64,000 nucleotides of DNA from Streptantibioticus ferralitis. GTDB lineage: Bacteria; Actinomycetota; Actinomycetes; Streptomycetales; Streptomycetaceae. A model generated the notes under the pieces. That model ran no database searches, was not told the DNA's origin, and worked only from the letters and a program-made list of their open reading frames with translations. The stretch spans positions 1 to 64,000 of the forward strand of contig NZ_JARHTQ010000026.1 of NCBI RefSeq assembly GCF_029223525.1. The letters are read 5' to 3'. Both the position numbers and the translations under genes were made by a program. Shown here one piece after another: positions 1 through 8,845 of this stretch. Every line of letters starts with the position of its first letter. The stretch's first letter is position 1.

Positions 1-70
1 GAAGCTAAGCCTTTCAGCGCCGATGGTACTGCAGGGGGGACCCTGTGGGAGAGTAGGACACCGCCGAACA
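1..70 (+). rRNA. rrf: 5S ribosomal RNA, 3' part
   Basis: The first 70 bases match the 3' half of an actinobacterial 5S rRNA: the GAAGCTAAGCC stretch, the GCCGATGGTACTGC segment and the closing GGGAGAGTAGGAC region are all present. The 5' half lies outside the window, so an rRNA operon ends here. The 3' end is placed by similarity to Streptomyces 5S rRNA and could be off by a few bases. Confidence 0.93.
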
Positions 71-81
71 AATTGTGAACA

Positions 82-127
82 GCCGTTCTCCCGGGCCCTG
101 TTGAGGGCCCCGGGAGAACGGCTTTTT
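82..127 (+). terminator. Intrinsic terminator of the rRNA operon
   Basis: A 17-bp stem (82-98 pairing with 105-122, one bulged base) with a 6-base loop is followed by TTTTT. It lies 12 bases past the 5S end, as expected for the strong terminator of an rrn operon. Confidence 0.9.
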
Positions 128-151
128 GCGTTGCGCGGCTACAGTGGTCAG

Positions 152-796
152 ATGCGATACGAACTGGTCATCTTCGATAACGACGGTGTCCTGGTGGACA
201 GCGAGCCGATATCCAATCAGATCCTCGCTGGCTACCTCACCGAGCTCGGGCACCCGACCTCCTACGAGGAGTCGATCCGCGACTACATGGGTTCCGCCAT
301 GCACCGTGTCCACGAGCTCGTCATGGAGCGGTCAGACCAGAAGCTGCCCGCTGACTTCAACGAGACCTTTCACAGCAGGGTTTTCGATGCCTTTCGGCGG
401 ACCCTGCAGCCGGTGGCCGGGATCGGTTCCGTACTGGATGACATTGTGTCGCGCTCCATCCCGTACTGCCTCGCCTCGTCAGGAAGCCATGAACGCATCC
501 GGGTCGCCCTGCGGACGACCGGGCTCTACTCGTACTTTGACGAGGAGCGGATCTTCAGCTCGCAGGACGTCGGCCGTGGCAAGCCCGAGCCGGATCTCTT
601 CCTGTACGCGGCGAAGTCGATGGGTGTTCGCCCCGAGCGTTGCGCCGTGATCGAGGACAGTCCGGCGGGTGTCCAGGCCGCGGTGGCGGCCGGGATGGAC
701 GTGTACGGGTTTACGGCGATGACGCCGCCCGCCGAACTCGCTGGTGCCACCGCCCTGTTCGCCGACATGTCGGAGCTTTCGCGGCTGCTGGGCTGA
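152..796 (+). CDS. HAD-family hydrolase (beta-phosphoglucomutase-like)
   Basis: A 214-residue haloacid dehalogenase-superfamily protein. It opens with the nucleophile motif DNDGVLVDSEP, where the first Asp is the expected phosphoryl acceptor. It later has the KPEPDLF lysine motif and the acidic motif VIEDSPAGVQAAVAAGM that binds Mg2+. This is the layout of small-molecule phosphatases and phosphomutases of the beta-phosphoglucomutase/GPH type with a helical cap. The substrate cannot be read from sequence. The ATG at 152 is chosen because the motif starts seven residues in; the longer frame upstream runs through the rRNA terminator. It stands alone just after the rrn operon. Confidence 0.88.
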   Translation: MRYELVIFDNDGVLVDSEPISNQILAGYLTELGHPTSYEESIRDYMGSAMHRVHELVMERSDQKLPADFNETFHSRVFDAFRRTLQPVAGIGSVLDDIVSRSIPYCLASSGSHERIRVALRTTGLYSYFDEERIFSSQDVGRGKPEPDLFLYAAKSMGVRPERCAVIEDSPAGVQAAVAAGMDVYGFTAMTPPAELAGATALFADMSELSRLLG

Positions 797-851
797 GTGC
801 CGCTGCCCAAGGGATACCAATCAGTAGTTCCGGGCCGTACGCTCCACCCCC

Positions 852-2066
852 ATGGACGCACGTTTGCGGCACGGCCGGGCCTCGCTCGCCGTCAGCTTCT
901 TCGTGCAGGGGGTGGTCTTCGCACTTCTGGTGACCAGGATCCCTGCTTTGCAGGATCGTTACGGCATCTCGGATGCCCTGTTGCCGGTCTTCCTCGCTGC
1001 GGTGCCGGTGCTGGCCGGGGTCGGAAGCGTGTGCACCGAGCAGGTGGTCAAACGCGTACGGCCGACGCTGGTGCTGCGCTGTGTGCAACCGTTGGTCTGC
1101 CTGGCGCTGGTCGGTGCGGGCTCGGGTAGCGCGCTGTGGCAGTGCGCGGTCGCCCTGGCGCTGTTCGGGATCACGGTCGGTGGGCTGGACGCGTCCATGA
1201 ACATGCTCGGGGTCAGCCTCCAGCATGCGTATGGGCGGAGCATCATGCTCGGCTTCCATGCCGCGTACAGCCTGGGCGGGATCGCCGGGGCGTCGCTCGC
1301 CTGGGTGGGGGCGCACTGGCATTTGTCCCTTGCCGTGCTGTACGGGCCGACGGTTGTCGTATTGATCCCGGTCGCCGTCGTCGCCGGGCGGTGGTTCGTC
1401 GACCAGGAGGCGGTCAGCGGTGCGGAGGCCGCCGGCGGGGGTGCGGGCGGCTCGGTCGGGTTCCGGTCCCTGCTGCCGTTCTGTCTGGTGATGGCGTTCG
1501 CGTATATAGGGGACTCGACGGTCTCCAACTGGAGTGCCAAGTATCTGCAGGACACCCTGCACGGCTCCGAGCAGCTGGCCACCCTTCCTTACAACGTATA
1601 TATGGTGACGACCCTGCTCGGTAGGGCCGTTGGTGACCTGGGGGTGCGTAGGTTCGGGGCGGTCGCGGTCGTGCGGTTCGGGTCGGTGGTCGCGGCGAGT
1701 GGGTTCGTGGTGGTGGCCACTGCGCCCGGGGCCTGGGTCGGGATGGTGGGCTTCACGGTTCTCGGCCTGGGGCTCTGTGTGATCGTGCCGCAGACCTTCG
1801 CGGCTGCCGGACGGCATGCCTATGACGAGCGCGGTGCGAATGTTTCCGATGCGGCCATCGCGCGCCTCAATGTCTTCAACTACGTGGGTTTCCTTGTCGG
1901 TTCACCCTTGGTGGGGGCGATCGGGGACGCGTGGAACTACCGCGCGGCGATGCTGGTGCCGATGGCGCTGGTTCTGGCGACACTGCTGTATGCCCGTTCG
2001 TTCGGGGCCAAACCCGACCGATACGGTGTTGGCCATGAGCGGCCGCGGGCAGTTGATGTGGGATGA
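852..2066 (+). CDS. MFS transporter
   Basis: A 404-residue hydrophobic protein with about 12 predicted membrane helices and a hydrophilic central loop (about residues 180-200, rich in Gly, Ala and Glu) between two six-helix halves. This is the Major Facilitator Superfamily plan. The N-terminal half has a GITVGGLDASMN stretch like that of YbjJ-type exporters. The substrate is unknown, with export of a small molecule most likely by family resemblance. Its last 32 bases overlap the start of the downstream AcuC-like gene in another frame, which suggests translational coupling. Confidence 0.85.
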   Translation: MDARLRHGRASLAVSFFVQGVVFALLVTRIPALQDRYGISDALLPVFLAAVPVLAGVGSVCTEQVVKRVRPTLVLRCVQPLVCLALVGAGSGSALWQCAVALALFGITVGGLDASMNMLGVSLQHAYGRSIMLGFHAAYSLGGIAGASLAWVGAHWHLSLAVLYGPTVVVLIPVAVVAGRWFVDQEAVSGAEAAGGGAGGSVGFRSLLPFCLVMAFAYIGDSTVSNWSAKYLQDTLHGSEQLATLPYNVYMVTTLLGRAVGDLGVRRFGAVAVVRFGSVVAASGFVVVATAPGAWVGMVGFTVLGLGLCVIVPQTFAAAGRHAYDERGANVSDAAIARLNVFNYVGFLVGSPLVGAIGDAWNYRAAMLVPMALVLATLLYARSFGAKPDRYGVGHERPRAVDVG

Positions 2067-3207
2067 CGCAGTAACCGGCTATGACTTCGGTCCTGGACAT
2101 CCGATGGACCCGGTGCGGCTCTCGCTGACCAGATCGCTGGTCGAGGCCTTCGGGCTGACCAAGCGCATGCCGGTGGTCGCGGCCCCCGCGGCCGGTGAGT
2201 CGACGCTGCGGTTGGTGCACCGGCCGGACTACATCGAGGCGGTCCGCCGTGCCTCGGCCGACCCGGCAAGCGCGAACGGCGACTTCGGGCTCGGCACTCC
2301 GGACGATCCCGCCTTCGCCGGGATGCACGAGGTGTCCGCGCTGATCGCGGGCCAGTCGGTGGGCGCGGCGGAGGCCGTCTGGCACGGCGGTGTCGATCAC
2401 GCGGTGAACTTCGCGGGCGGCCTGCACCACGCGATGCCCGGCTCGGCCTCGGGGTTCTGCATCTACAACGACGCGGCACTGGCCGTGGCCCGGTTGCTGG
2501 AGTTGGGCGCGGAGCGGATCGCTTACGTGGATGTGGACGTGCACCACGGGGACGGGGTGCAGACGGCGTTCTGGGACGACCCCAGGGTGTTGACGATCTC
2601 GCTCCACGAGCATCCGCGCACCCTCTTCCCGCAGACCGGCTTTCCCGAGGAGACCGGCGGTGAAGGCGCCGAGGGCAGCGCGGTCAATGTCGCGCTGCCG
2701 GCCGGGACGGGGGACGAGGGATGGCTGCGGGCGTTCCACGCGGTGGTGCCGGATCTGATCGCGGCGTTCCGGCCGCAGGTGCTGGTCACCCAGCATGGCG
2801 CCGACACGCACTTCGAGGATCCGCTGGCGCACTTGGCGGTGAGCCTGGACGCGCAGCGGGCGGTGGCCGAGGCCTGTCACGAGCTGGCGCACGAGCACGC
2901 CGACGGGCGGTGGGTGGCCCTGGGCGGCGGAGGCTATGCGGTGGTCGACGTCGTACCGCGGTCGTGGACGCACCTGGTCGCGCTGGTGGCGGGTGCACCT
3001 ATCCCGCCGGAGACGCAGACGCCCGAGGACTGGCGGCACGAGGTCTATCGCCGGACCCGGCAGGGCGGGCCGATGCGGATGACGGACGGGCGCCGGCCGA
3101 GCTGGCGCGGGTTCGACGACATGGGGTACGACCCGGCCGATCGGCTGGACCAGGCGGTGCTGGCGACCCGGCGGGCGGTGTTCCCGCTGCACGGGCTGCT
3201 GCCGTAG
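2035..3207 (+). CDS. acuC: AcuC-type deacetylase (histone deacetylase superfamily)
   Basis: A 390-residue zinc-dependent deacetylase of the class I HDAC-like AcuC family. Visible motifs are the catalytic His pair in GGLHHAMPG, the metal-binding DVDVHHGDG and the later QHGADTH motif. In Bacillus, AcuC removes acetyl groups from acetyl-CoA synthetase and so controls acetate use; the same role is inferred here. The ATG at 2035 is used because it gives the family N-terminus (MSGRGQLMWDD); the frame stays open further upstream inside the MFS gene, where translation would be spurious. The 32-bp overlap suggests one transcript with the transporter. Confidence 0.9.
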   Translation: MSGRGQLMWDDAVTGYDFGPGHPMDPVRLSLTRSLVEAFGLTKRMPVVAAPAAGESTLRLVHRPDYIEAVRRASADPASANGDFGLGTPDDPAFAGMHEVSALIAGQSVGAAEAVWHGGVDHAVNFAGGLHHAMPGSASGFCIYNDAALAVARLLELGAERIAYVDVDVHHGDGVQTAFWDDPRVLTISLHEHPRTLFPQTGFPEETGGEGAEGSAVNVALPAGTGDEGWLRAFHAVVPDLIAAFRPQVLVTQHGADTHFEDPLAHLAVSLDAQRAVAEACHELAHEHADGRWVALGGGGYAVVDVVPRSWTHLVALVAGAPIPPETQTPEDWRHEVYRRTRQGGPMRMTDGRRPSWRGFDDMGYDPADRLDQAVLATRRAVFPLHGLLP

Positions 3208-3235
3208 GAGCCTTCCCAGGCGGGGGGATCCGTAC

Positions 3236-3268
3236 CCCCAAGACCCCCCGTACGAGGGGGATTTGGGG
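3236..3268. terminator. Hairpin after acuC
   Basis: A G/C-rich inverted repeat (CCCCAAGACCCCC against GGGGGATTTGGGG, one mismatch and one G-U pair) lies 28 bases after the acuC stop. It has no T-run, so it is probably a weak or factor-assisted terminator. Confidence 0.5.
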
Positions 3269-3311
3269 TATGTCGCAGTGGTGAGCGGCGCCGCGGGCCA
3301 CCATCGACAGC

Positions 3312-4127
3312 GTGTTGAGTGCCGACGAGCTGCGCGCGCATCTGGTGGCCGCTGGACTGGCCGGTACGGTGGCGACGCCGCGGGAGAAGAGCCTGCGCAG
3401 CTACCTGATGTTCGCGCAGCGCGATCCGCGGTTTCTCATCGGGCTTGACCCGGAGGGGCGTTGGACGCCGGACGCACTGCTGCGGCTGATGGCGGACCGG
3501 TGCGGGGTGTCGCCGGATCCTGGCCGCACGTCAGGTTGGGACATGATCGATCCGGACCGTACGCTTGAGGGGCTGGACGCCTTCGCGGGGCGGCTCGCGG
3601 CAGCGGCCAGGGCGCGGGTGCCGGTGTTGCTGGGGACCGGTCATCCGCGTCAACTCCTCGACTTCTACGCCGTGTTGGCGTCAGCGCTTTCGGCGGTGGG
3701 GTGCCCTGTGCTCACTCCCGCGTATGGTCGATGTATCGACATCTCGACCCAGTTTGGACTACGTACCCACACCCTCGACTACGTACACGGGGTCGCGGTG
3801 GTGCGTCCGGTGGATGGGGATCACAGCGGGGGCGCGTCGGCCGCGCACTGCCACTCCCCGCTGCCGGTTCGGGCCGCGTTGGCGGCCGCGGCGGCGGGGG
3901 GCGGTCCGCTGCCGGCGCTCGTGGTCGGGGACCACGGATGGGTCTGCGGGGCAGGTCAGCTGGGTATCGAGGCAATAGGTCTGGCGGATGTGAATGATCC
4001 GGCGCTGTTCGTCGGGGAGCGCGAAGGGCGGGTGTCGGTGGTGGTTCCGGTTGATGACGCTGCGCGGTCTGACTACTACTGGCCGCTTACTCGCTATGTA
4101 CTCAATCGAGCCTGTCTGTCACAGTAG
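3312..4127 (+). CDS. Phosphatase-like conserved actinobacterial protein
   Basis: A 271-residue protein starting at GTG 3312. I recognise it as the conserved actinobacterial family usually annotated simply as phosphatase, found next to the small HTH gene in streptomycetes. It has a LLGTGHPRQLLDFY segment in the middle and, near the end, GDHGWVCGAGQLGIEAIG followed by DVNDPALFV, which suggests a Rossmann-like core. No signal peptide or membrane segment is visible. The biochemical role is not established and the name should be treated as a family label. It is probably co-directional with, but separately transcribed from, acuC, given the hairpin between them. Confidence 0.7.
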   Translation: MLSADELRAHLVAAGLAGTVATPREKSLRSYLMFAQRDPRFLIGLDPEGRWTPDALLRLMADRCGVSPDPGRTSGWDMIDPDRTLEGLDAFAGRLAAAARARVPVLLGTGHPRQLLDFYAVLASALSAVGCPVLTPAYGRCIDISTQFGLRTHTLDYVHGVAVVRPVDGDHSGGASAAHCHSPLPVRAALAAAAAGGGPLPALVVGDHGWVCGAGQLGIEAIGLADVNDPALFVGEREGRVSVVVPVDDAARSDYYWPLTRYVLNRACLSQ

Positions 4128-4256
4128 GCAACCGAACGGTACTCCTCTTCCCCACTTGCCTCACCCGCACCTAATCTGGTGGTGAGTGCACGTGCGTGCA
4201 GGAGTCGTCGGAGGGGAAGCCGGCGGCCGTCATGTGCGGAAGGTCCAGGTGTTGTC

Positions 4257-4469
4257 ATGGCGTCTGACATGAAGCAGCCTTTGAACGAGGTCGTGTTCTT
4301 GACCGTGGCCGAAGTGGCGACGGTGATGCGCGTCTCCAAGATGACCGTGTACCGACTGGTGCACAGCGGTCATCTGCCAGCGATCCGGGTGGGTAGGTCG
4401 TTCCGGGTCCCAGAACAGGCCGTCCACGACTACCTCAGGGAGTCCTACGTAGGGGTGGAGTCGGCCTAG
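4257..4469 (+). CDS. BldC-like small helix-turn-helix protein
   Basis: A 70-residue DNA-binding protein of the MerR-like excisionase/BldC type. The core reads FLTVAEVATVMRVSKMTVYR followed by LVHSGHLPAIRVGRSFRVPE, a winged helix-turn-helix that binds DNA directly and has no effector domain. It ends soon after the wing, as BldC does. It differs in sequence from BldC itself, so it is a paralogue. Streptomyces carry this gene beside the bS22-like and epimerase genes. The ATG at 4257 gives the family length. The function is unknown, with developmental regulation plausible from its relatives. Confidence 0.85.
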   Translation: MASDMKQPLNEVVFLTVAEVATVMRVSKMTVYRLVHSGHLPAIRVGRSFRVPEQAVHDYLRESYVGVESA

Positions 4470-4602
4470 CCGACGCCACGGATCAACTTCGGAGCAACCC
4501 GGATTACGCCCGCCGCATTTTGGCGGGTAGTCTTGGCCGACGTAGGTCGTGTGGGCTCGGACGCCCCGCACCGAGTGATTCCAATCATGAGCGAGGGTAG
4601 TC

Positions 4603-4701
4603 GTGGGCTCTGTCATCAAGAAGCGCCGCAAGCGCATGGCCAAGAAGAAGCACCGCAAGCTGCTCAAGCGCACGCGAGTGCAGCGCCGTAACAAGAAGTA
4701 G
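4603..4701 (+). CDS. bS22-like ribosomal protein (AURKAIP1/COX24 domain)
   Basis: A 32-residue, extremely basic peptide starting at GTG 4603 ([19 protein letters not shown], then [13 protein letters not shown]). This is the AURKAIP1/COX24-type motif found in the extra small-subunit protein bS22 of actinobacteria and in mitochondrial mS38, which binds near the decoding-site rRNA. GAGGG lies just upstream of the start. It is short enough to be missed by most gene finders. A perfect hairpin follows 21 bases after the stop. Identification by pattern is strong because of the [12 protein letters not shown] core. Confidence 0.88.
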   Translation: MGSVIKKRRKRMAKKKHRKLLKRTRVQRRNKK

Positions 4702-4722
4702 GCGGGCCTCGCGTTCGCTCTC

Positions 4723-4763
4723 CTGCCCTTCGGCCGCCGCCTGTGGCGGTGGCCGAAGGGCAG
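4723..4763. terminator. Long hairpin after the bS22-like gene
   Basis: A perfect 13-bp inverted repeat (4723-4735 with 4751-4763, CTGCCCTTCGGCC) has further GC pairing inside. It sits 21 bases after the bS22-like stop. There is no clear T-run, but stem strength and position fit a terminator. Confidence 0.65.
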
Positions 4764-4793
4764 TGGCATATCCGGCGGCGGTGGCATATCCGG
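4763..4793 (+). repeat. Two copies of a 13-bp direct repeat
   Basis: GTGGCATATCCGG occurs at 4763-4775 and 4781-4793 with an 18-bp period, directly abutting the preceding hairpin. The 284-bp gap between the bS22-like gene and the epimerase holds only this and the hairpin. Confidence 0.7.
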
Positions 4794-4985
4794 GTGGTAC
4801 CTGTGCGGGTTTCCGGCGGGGCGCCCGGAGGATCGTGGACGGCCTTCACGTGATCGCCGAGGATGGCCGGAGTTCGACACCGACTGGTGTGGGGGCCGTC
4901 ACTTCCCGCATTCCGTGGACATCACAGCGCAATATCGAACCGATACGGTGGCCAGAACAGCCGGGTGAGAAGGAAGGCTTCGATC

Positions 4986-6050
4986 TTGGGCAAGGTCGTG
5001 CTCGTCACGGGAGTGGCTCGTCGGCTCGGCGGTCGGTTCGTCCGGCGCGTTCAGCGTGAACCGGGGATCGACCGGGTGATCGGTGTGGACGCGGTGCCAC
5101 CCGAACATCCACTGGGCGACGCGGACTTCGTACGGGCCGATATCCGCCACCCGATGATCGCCAAGGTTCTCGCCGAGCACGATGTGGACACCGTGGTCCA
5201 TATGGACGTCAACGGCACGCCGCTCGGCCGTTCCCGTGGTCGAGGCAGTCGTTCGGCGGTCAAGGAGACCAATGTCATCGGCACGATGCAGCTGCTCGGC
5301 GCGTGCCAGAAGGCGCCTTCGGTACGACGGCTGGTCGTGAAGTCGACGACGAATGTCTACGGCTCCGCGCCGCGGGATCCCGCCGTTTTCACCGAGACGA
5401 TGCCGCCCAAGTCATTGCCCAGCGGCGGCTTCGCGAAGGACGCGGTCGAGGTCGAGGGATATGTGCGGGGCTTTGCCCGGCGCCGTCCCGACGTGGCGGT
5501 CGCGGTGCTGCGGTTCGCCAATATCCTCGGGCCGAGCGCGGACTCGCCGCTCGCCGAGTATTTCTCGCTTCCGGTGCTGCCGACGGTTTTCGGCTACGAC
5601 CCGCGGTTGCAGTTCGTACACGAGGACGATGTCATCGGGGTGCTGCTGGTCGCCTCCCAGGAGGCCGGTCGCGGCACGCTCAACTCCGGCACGTTCAACA
5701 TCGCGGGTGATGGTGTGCTGCTGCTGTCGCAGACCGCCCGGCGACTGGGCAAGCCCACCGTGCCGGTACTGCTGCCGACCGTGACCTGGGTCGGTTCGGC
5801 GCTGCGCAGCCTGGGTGTCAGCGATTTCTCGCCCGAGCAGATCCGGCTGCTGACGCACGGTCGGGTGGTGGACACCACGCAGATGCGCGAGACGCTGGGA
5901 TTCACGCCGAAATTCACCACCGCGGGCACCTTTCACGATTTCGCGGTCGGCCGCGGTCCCGGTCTGCTGCCACCGGAGCGGCTGGCCCAGGCGGTCGACC
6001 TGGTCGCCGCGGTGCTCCCCTCGGGTGCTTCGGACGGCATCCTGCGGTGA
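4986..6050 (+). CDS. NAD-dependent epimerase/dehydratase family protein
   Basis: A 354-residue extended short-chain dehydrogenase. The Rossmann start is GKVVLVTGVARRLGGRFVRR, and a VKSTTNVYG segment lies where the active-site region is expected. The canonical YxxxK is not obvious, so catalytic activity is uncertain. The TTG at 4986 is preferred because GAAGGAAGG lies 8 bases upstream and the protein then begins at the nucleotide-binding fold; the in-frame ATG at 4863 would add an unlikely Arg-rich leader. The stop overlaps a GTG in the next gene's frame, so the epimerase and acyltransferase are probably co-transcribed. Substrate unknown. Confidence 0.78.
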   Translation: MGKVVLVTGVARRLGGRFVRRVQREPGIDRVIGVDAVPPEHPLGDADFVRADIRHPMIAKVLAEHDVDTVVHMDVNGTPLGRSRGRGSRSAVKETNVIGTMQLLGACQKAPSVRRLVVKSTTNVYGSAPRDPAVFTETMPPKSLPSGGFAKDAVEVEGYVRGFARRRPDVAVAVLRFANILGPSADSPLAEYFSLPVLPTVFGYDPRLQFVHEDDVIGVLLVASQEAGRGTLNSGTFNIAGDGVLLLSQTARRLGKPTVPVLLPTVTWVGSALRSLGVSDFSPEQIRLLTHGRVVDTTQMRETLGFTPKFTTAGTFHDFAVGRGPGLLPPERLAQAVDLVAAVLPSGASDGILR

Positions 6051-6133
6051 GCTCCACGAACGATGCGAGTCCTGGCAACGGGCCCAACGCCAACAGCCCT
6101 GAACCCCACGAGCCCACGAGGAGGATCGGACCC

Positions 6134-7381
6134 ATGGCGGACGCCAAGGTCATCCCGTTCGACGAGGACACGCGTGCGCGTCGGGGGGCGCGGGCTGGTG
6201 ATGCGGCGGGCGCGCGCAGCGGCTCCGGCGAGGGCGGTGGAGGGCGACGCGCGGGCAGGAGTTCCGGTGCGCGGCGGAAGGCCAAGCCCGCGGGCCAGCC
6301 GGGCCTGGCGGCGGTCACGCCGGAGGAGGACACGGTCCGGCGCGGCGGGGCCCGACAGGGGAAGCAGCCGGTGGGTGTCGAGGCGGCCGGGCCGGACGAG
6401 CGCGGGCAGGAAGACGTTTCGGTACCCGATGAGACGGATACCGACGCGCAGGCGGCGGGAGGCGACACCGCCCGCGGGCTGCCCGCGCCGCTCGGTGCGC
6501 TGACGGACGCGCTCGGCGGTGCCGCCGACCGGCTGCTGGGCGGTCGCTGGGACCGCAGGGTCGCCGGTGGTCTGGCGTTCCTACGGCGCAGGATCACCGG
6601 GGACTACGAGGTCGATGAGTTCGGGTACGACGAGGAACTCACCGACCAGGTGCTGATGTCGTTGCTGCGGCCGTTGTTCGACACGTACTTCCGTATCGAG
6701 GTCAAGGGCGTGGAGAACATCCCGTCGCAGGGCGGGGCGCTGGTGGTCGCCAACCACTCCGGCACATTGCCGCTGGACGCGTTGATGGCCCAGGTTGCGG
6801 TGCACGACCACCATCCGGCCGGGCGCCATCTGCGGCTGCTGGCCGCGGATCTGGTCTTCGTGCTGCCGGTGGTGAACGAGTTGGCGCGCAAGGCCGGACA
6901 TACGCTGGCCTGCACCGAGGACGCTCAGCTGCTGTTGGAGCGGGGCGAGGTCGTCGGGGTGATGCCGGAGGGCTTCAAGGGGCTTGGGAAGCCGTTCTCC
7001 GACCGGTACAAGCTGCAGCGGTTCGGCCGCGGTGGCTTTGTGTCGACGGCGCTGCGGACCGGGGTGCCGATCGTGCCGTGCTCGATCGTCGGCGCCGAGG
7101 AGATCTATCCGATGGTCGGGAACGCGAAGATGCTCGCGCGGCTGCTGGGCTTCCCGTACTTCCCGCTGACGCCGACGTTCCCGTGGCTGGGGCCGCTGGG
7201 GATGGTGCCGCTGCCGACCAAGTGGACGATTCAGTTCGGGGAGCCGATCGCCACGGACGGGTTCGCGCCGGAGGCGGCCGATGACCCGATGCTGGTCTTC
7301 AACTTGACGGATCAGGTGCGGGAAACCATTCAGCACACCCTGTACAAGTTGCTGGTGCAGCGGCGTTCGGTGTTCTTCTGA
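6134..7381 (+). CDS. Lysophospholipid acyltransferase family protein (PlsC-like)
   Basis: A 415-residue protein with a long, low-complexity, charged N-terminal region (about residues 10-150) and a C-terminal PlsC/glycerol-phosphate acyltransferase domain. The catalytic HX4D motif appears as NHSGTLPLD, and the substrate-binding EGFKGLGKPF block follows about 85 residues later. It probably transfers acyl chains in membrane lipid synthesis. The ATG at 6134 is chosen because GAGGAGG lies 9-10 bases upstream and MADAKVIPFDED is the usual streptomycete start; the frame is open from GTG 6047, which overlaps the epimerase stop. The disordered N-terminus is typical of actinobacterial members. Confidence 0.87.
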   Translation: MADAKVIPFDEDTRARRGARAGDAAGARSGSGEGGGGRRAGRSSGARRKAKPAGQPGLAAVTPEEDTVRRGGARQGKQPVGVEAAGPDERGQEDVSVPDETDTDAQAAGGDTARGLPAPLGALTDALGGAADRLLGGRWDRRVAGGLAFLRRRITGDYEVDEFGYDEELTDQVLMSLLRPLFDTYFRIEVKGVENIPSQGGALVVANHSGTLPLDALMAQVAVHDHHPAGRHLRLLAADLVFVLPVVNELARKAGHTLACTEDAQLLLERGEVVGVMPEGFKGLGKPFSDRYKLQRFGRGGFVSTALRTGVPIVPCSIVGAEEIYPMVGNAKMLARLLGFPYFPLTPTFPWLGPLGMVPLPTKWTIQFGEPIATDGFAPEAADDPMLVFNLTDQVRETIQHTLYKLLVQRRSVFF

Positions 7382-7431
7382 GGCATGGCGTCCTTCTGAG
7401 ACACGGTACTTCTGAGACACGGTGCCAACGG

Positions 7432-7486
7432 CTGGGGGGCCTTCGCTCCCAGACCCCCCGAGGGCCTGGGAGCGAAAGCCCCCCAG
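7432..7486. terminator. Bidirectional terminator between acyltransferase and rsbN
   Basis: A long inverted repeat (CTGGGGGGC plus CTTCGCTCCCAG against CTGGGAGCGAA plus GCCCCCCAG) is followed by TTTC. It lies between two convergent genes and can serve both. Confidence 0.82.
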
Positions 7487-7509
7487 TTTCCTGCTACTTC
7501 GGCTTCGCG

Positions 7510-8715
7510 CTATTTCGGGCCGTGTTCCGCGTCGCCGTTGAGGCCCAGGCCGGGGAGCAGCCCGGGCAGCAGCGGGGGCACGCTGACGTCCGGCTGCGGC
7601 TTGTCCGCGGTGCCGCCGTTGACGGTCGAGGACGGCTGGCCGCCGCTCGCGGAGGGCGGGTTGAGCAGCCCGGTGCCGCCGAGCAGACCCTGACCGGGGC
7701 TAGCGGGCGCCGACGGAGTGGTGTTGCCCTTGGCACCGTCGTCGCCCTGTGGGACAGAGCCGGATGACGGCGTCGATTCCTGCCGGATGGAGTCGTGACG
7801 GGTGCCCCCGGCGGGCTTGCCGGTCTGCCGGTCCCTGGCGCCGCTGCCACCGGAAGCGGGCGGCAACAGGTGCTGCAGCGGCGCGACTTCCTGGTCTATG
7901 GCGTCGAAGACCGAACTGACCTGGGTACCGACCTGGTGGAGTTGTGGCGGGAGCTTGCCGCGTAGCTGGCTCCAGGTCGTCCGGTGCGCCTGGGAGAACG
8001 CGTTGAGTGCCTCGATGGGGGCGAGCGAACCGTCCCGCTGGTAGGCGCCGCTGAGCAGGTCGTGGCCCTGGGAGGCCTCGTTGTGCATACCGGCAAGTGC
8101 GTTGCCGACCTCACGCACCGAGTCGGCGTCGAGCGGGCCGGAACGGCCACGCTCCAGCAGGCGGCGGGCTTCCTGCATACGGGTCGAGGCCATGTCGAGC
8201 AGCACCTTGCCGCGTGCCGCGTCATCGCCGGTCATCCCGAGCCGCAGGTCTTCCATACCGCGTTTGAGCCCGTACAGCGTGTCGCCGGGCAGGGCGTCGG
8301 TGCTCGCGGCGGCGATTCCGCTGAAGGCGCCCGCCGCGACCCCCACGGTCAGCCCGCCCGCGGCGAGCCGCCGGGACCAGCGTGACCGGGGCCGTAGCCT
8401 GCGCAGGTCGACCGGGCCGGCGGGCGCGCGCTGCTCGGGCACCCGGCCCGAGGTATCCAGTGAGCCGTCGGCCAGGGCGGCCTCCATGGCCGCGATGAGC
8501 TGAGCCCGCTGGACCATCTTGACCTCTGGGTCCAGCTCCGGTCTTGGTACGTCGGCGAGCGCGTCCGCCATGGCAAGCAGTCGACCCTGGTGCGGATCGG
8601 CGTGCCGATCCGCGGCATGGGCCGCGCGTTCCGGGGTGGCTTCACGGGTGTCCGCCGACTCCAGGGCCTGGGCGAAGGCGTTCGCCCGCCGGTGCGCCGT
8701 TGCTTGTCCGATCAC
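7510..8715 (-). CDS. rsbN: RsbN, membrane-bound anti-sigma factor for BldN
   Basis: A 401-residue protein immediately downstream of bldN on the same strand. The cytoplasmic N-terminus (about residues 1-110) is followed by one membrane segment (about 115-137, LAAGGLTVGVAAGAFSGIAA) and a DUF5667 domain, then a Pro/Gly/Ser-rich tail. In Streptomyces, RsbN holds the sigma factor BldN inactive and so delays aerial hypha genes such as chaplins and rodlins. The GTG at 8715 is used because GAGGAGG lies about 9 bases upstream; a GTG at 8724 overlaps that ribosome-binding site. Identification rests on architecture and on adjacency to bldN. Confidence 0.88.
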   Translation of the reverse strand: MIGQATAHRRANAFAQALESADTREATPERAAHAADRHADPHQGRLLAMADALADVPRPELDPEVKMVQRAQLIAAMEAALADGSLDTSGRVPEQRAPAGPVDLRRLRPRSRWSRRLAAGGLTVGVAAGAFSGIAAASTDALPGDTLYGLKRGMEDLRLGMTGDDAARGKVLLDMASTRMQEARRLLERGRSGPLDADSVREVGNALAGMHNEASQGHDLLSGAYQRDGSLAPIEALNAFSQAHRTTWSQLRGKLPPQLHQVGTQVSSVFDAIDQEVAPLQHLLPPASGGSGARDRQTGKPAGGTRHDSIRQESTPSSGSVPQGDDGAKGNTTPSAPASPGQGLLGGTGLLNPPSASGGQPSSTVNGGTADKPQPDVSVPPLLPGLLPGLGLNGDAEHGPK

Positions 8716-8845
8716 GGGCGGCACCTCCTCTCGTCATCACCTTCGACTCCCCGAAGTGGCCGAAGGGTTGCGCAGCTTGAGCACATCCACCCGATCGAGT
8801 GATCGGGGAACGGTCGTGCGCGACCGTGGGGGGTCTGCATCCCTT

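Noticed and set aside
72-89. TTGTGAAC near the 5S rRNA end, resembling half of a Rex site
   Set aside because: The second half does not match and it lies inside the rrn terminator region.
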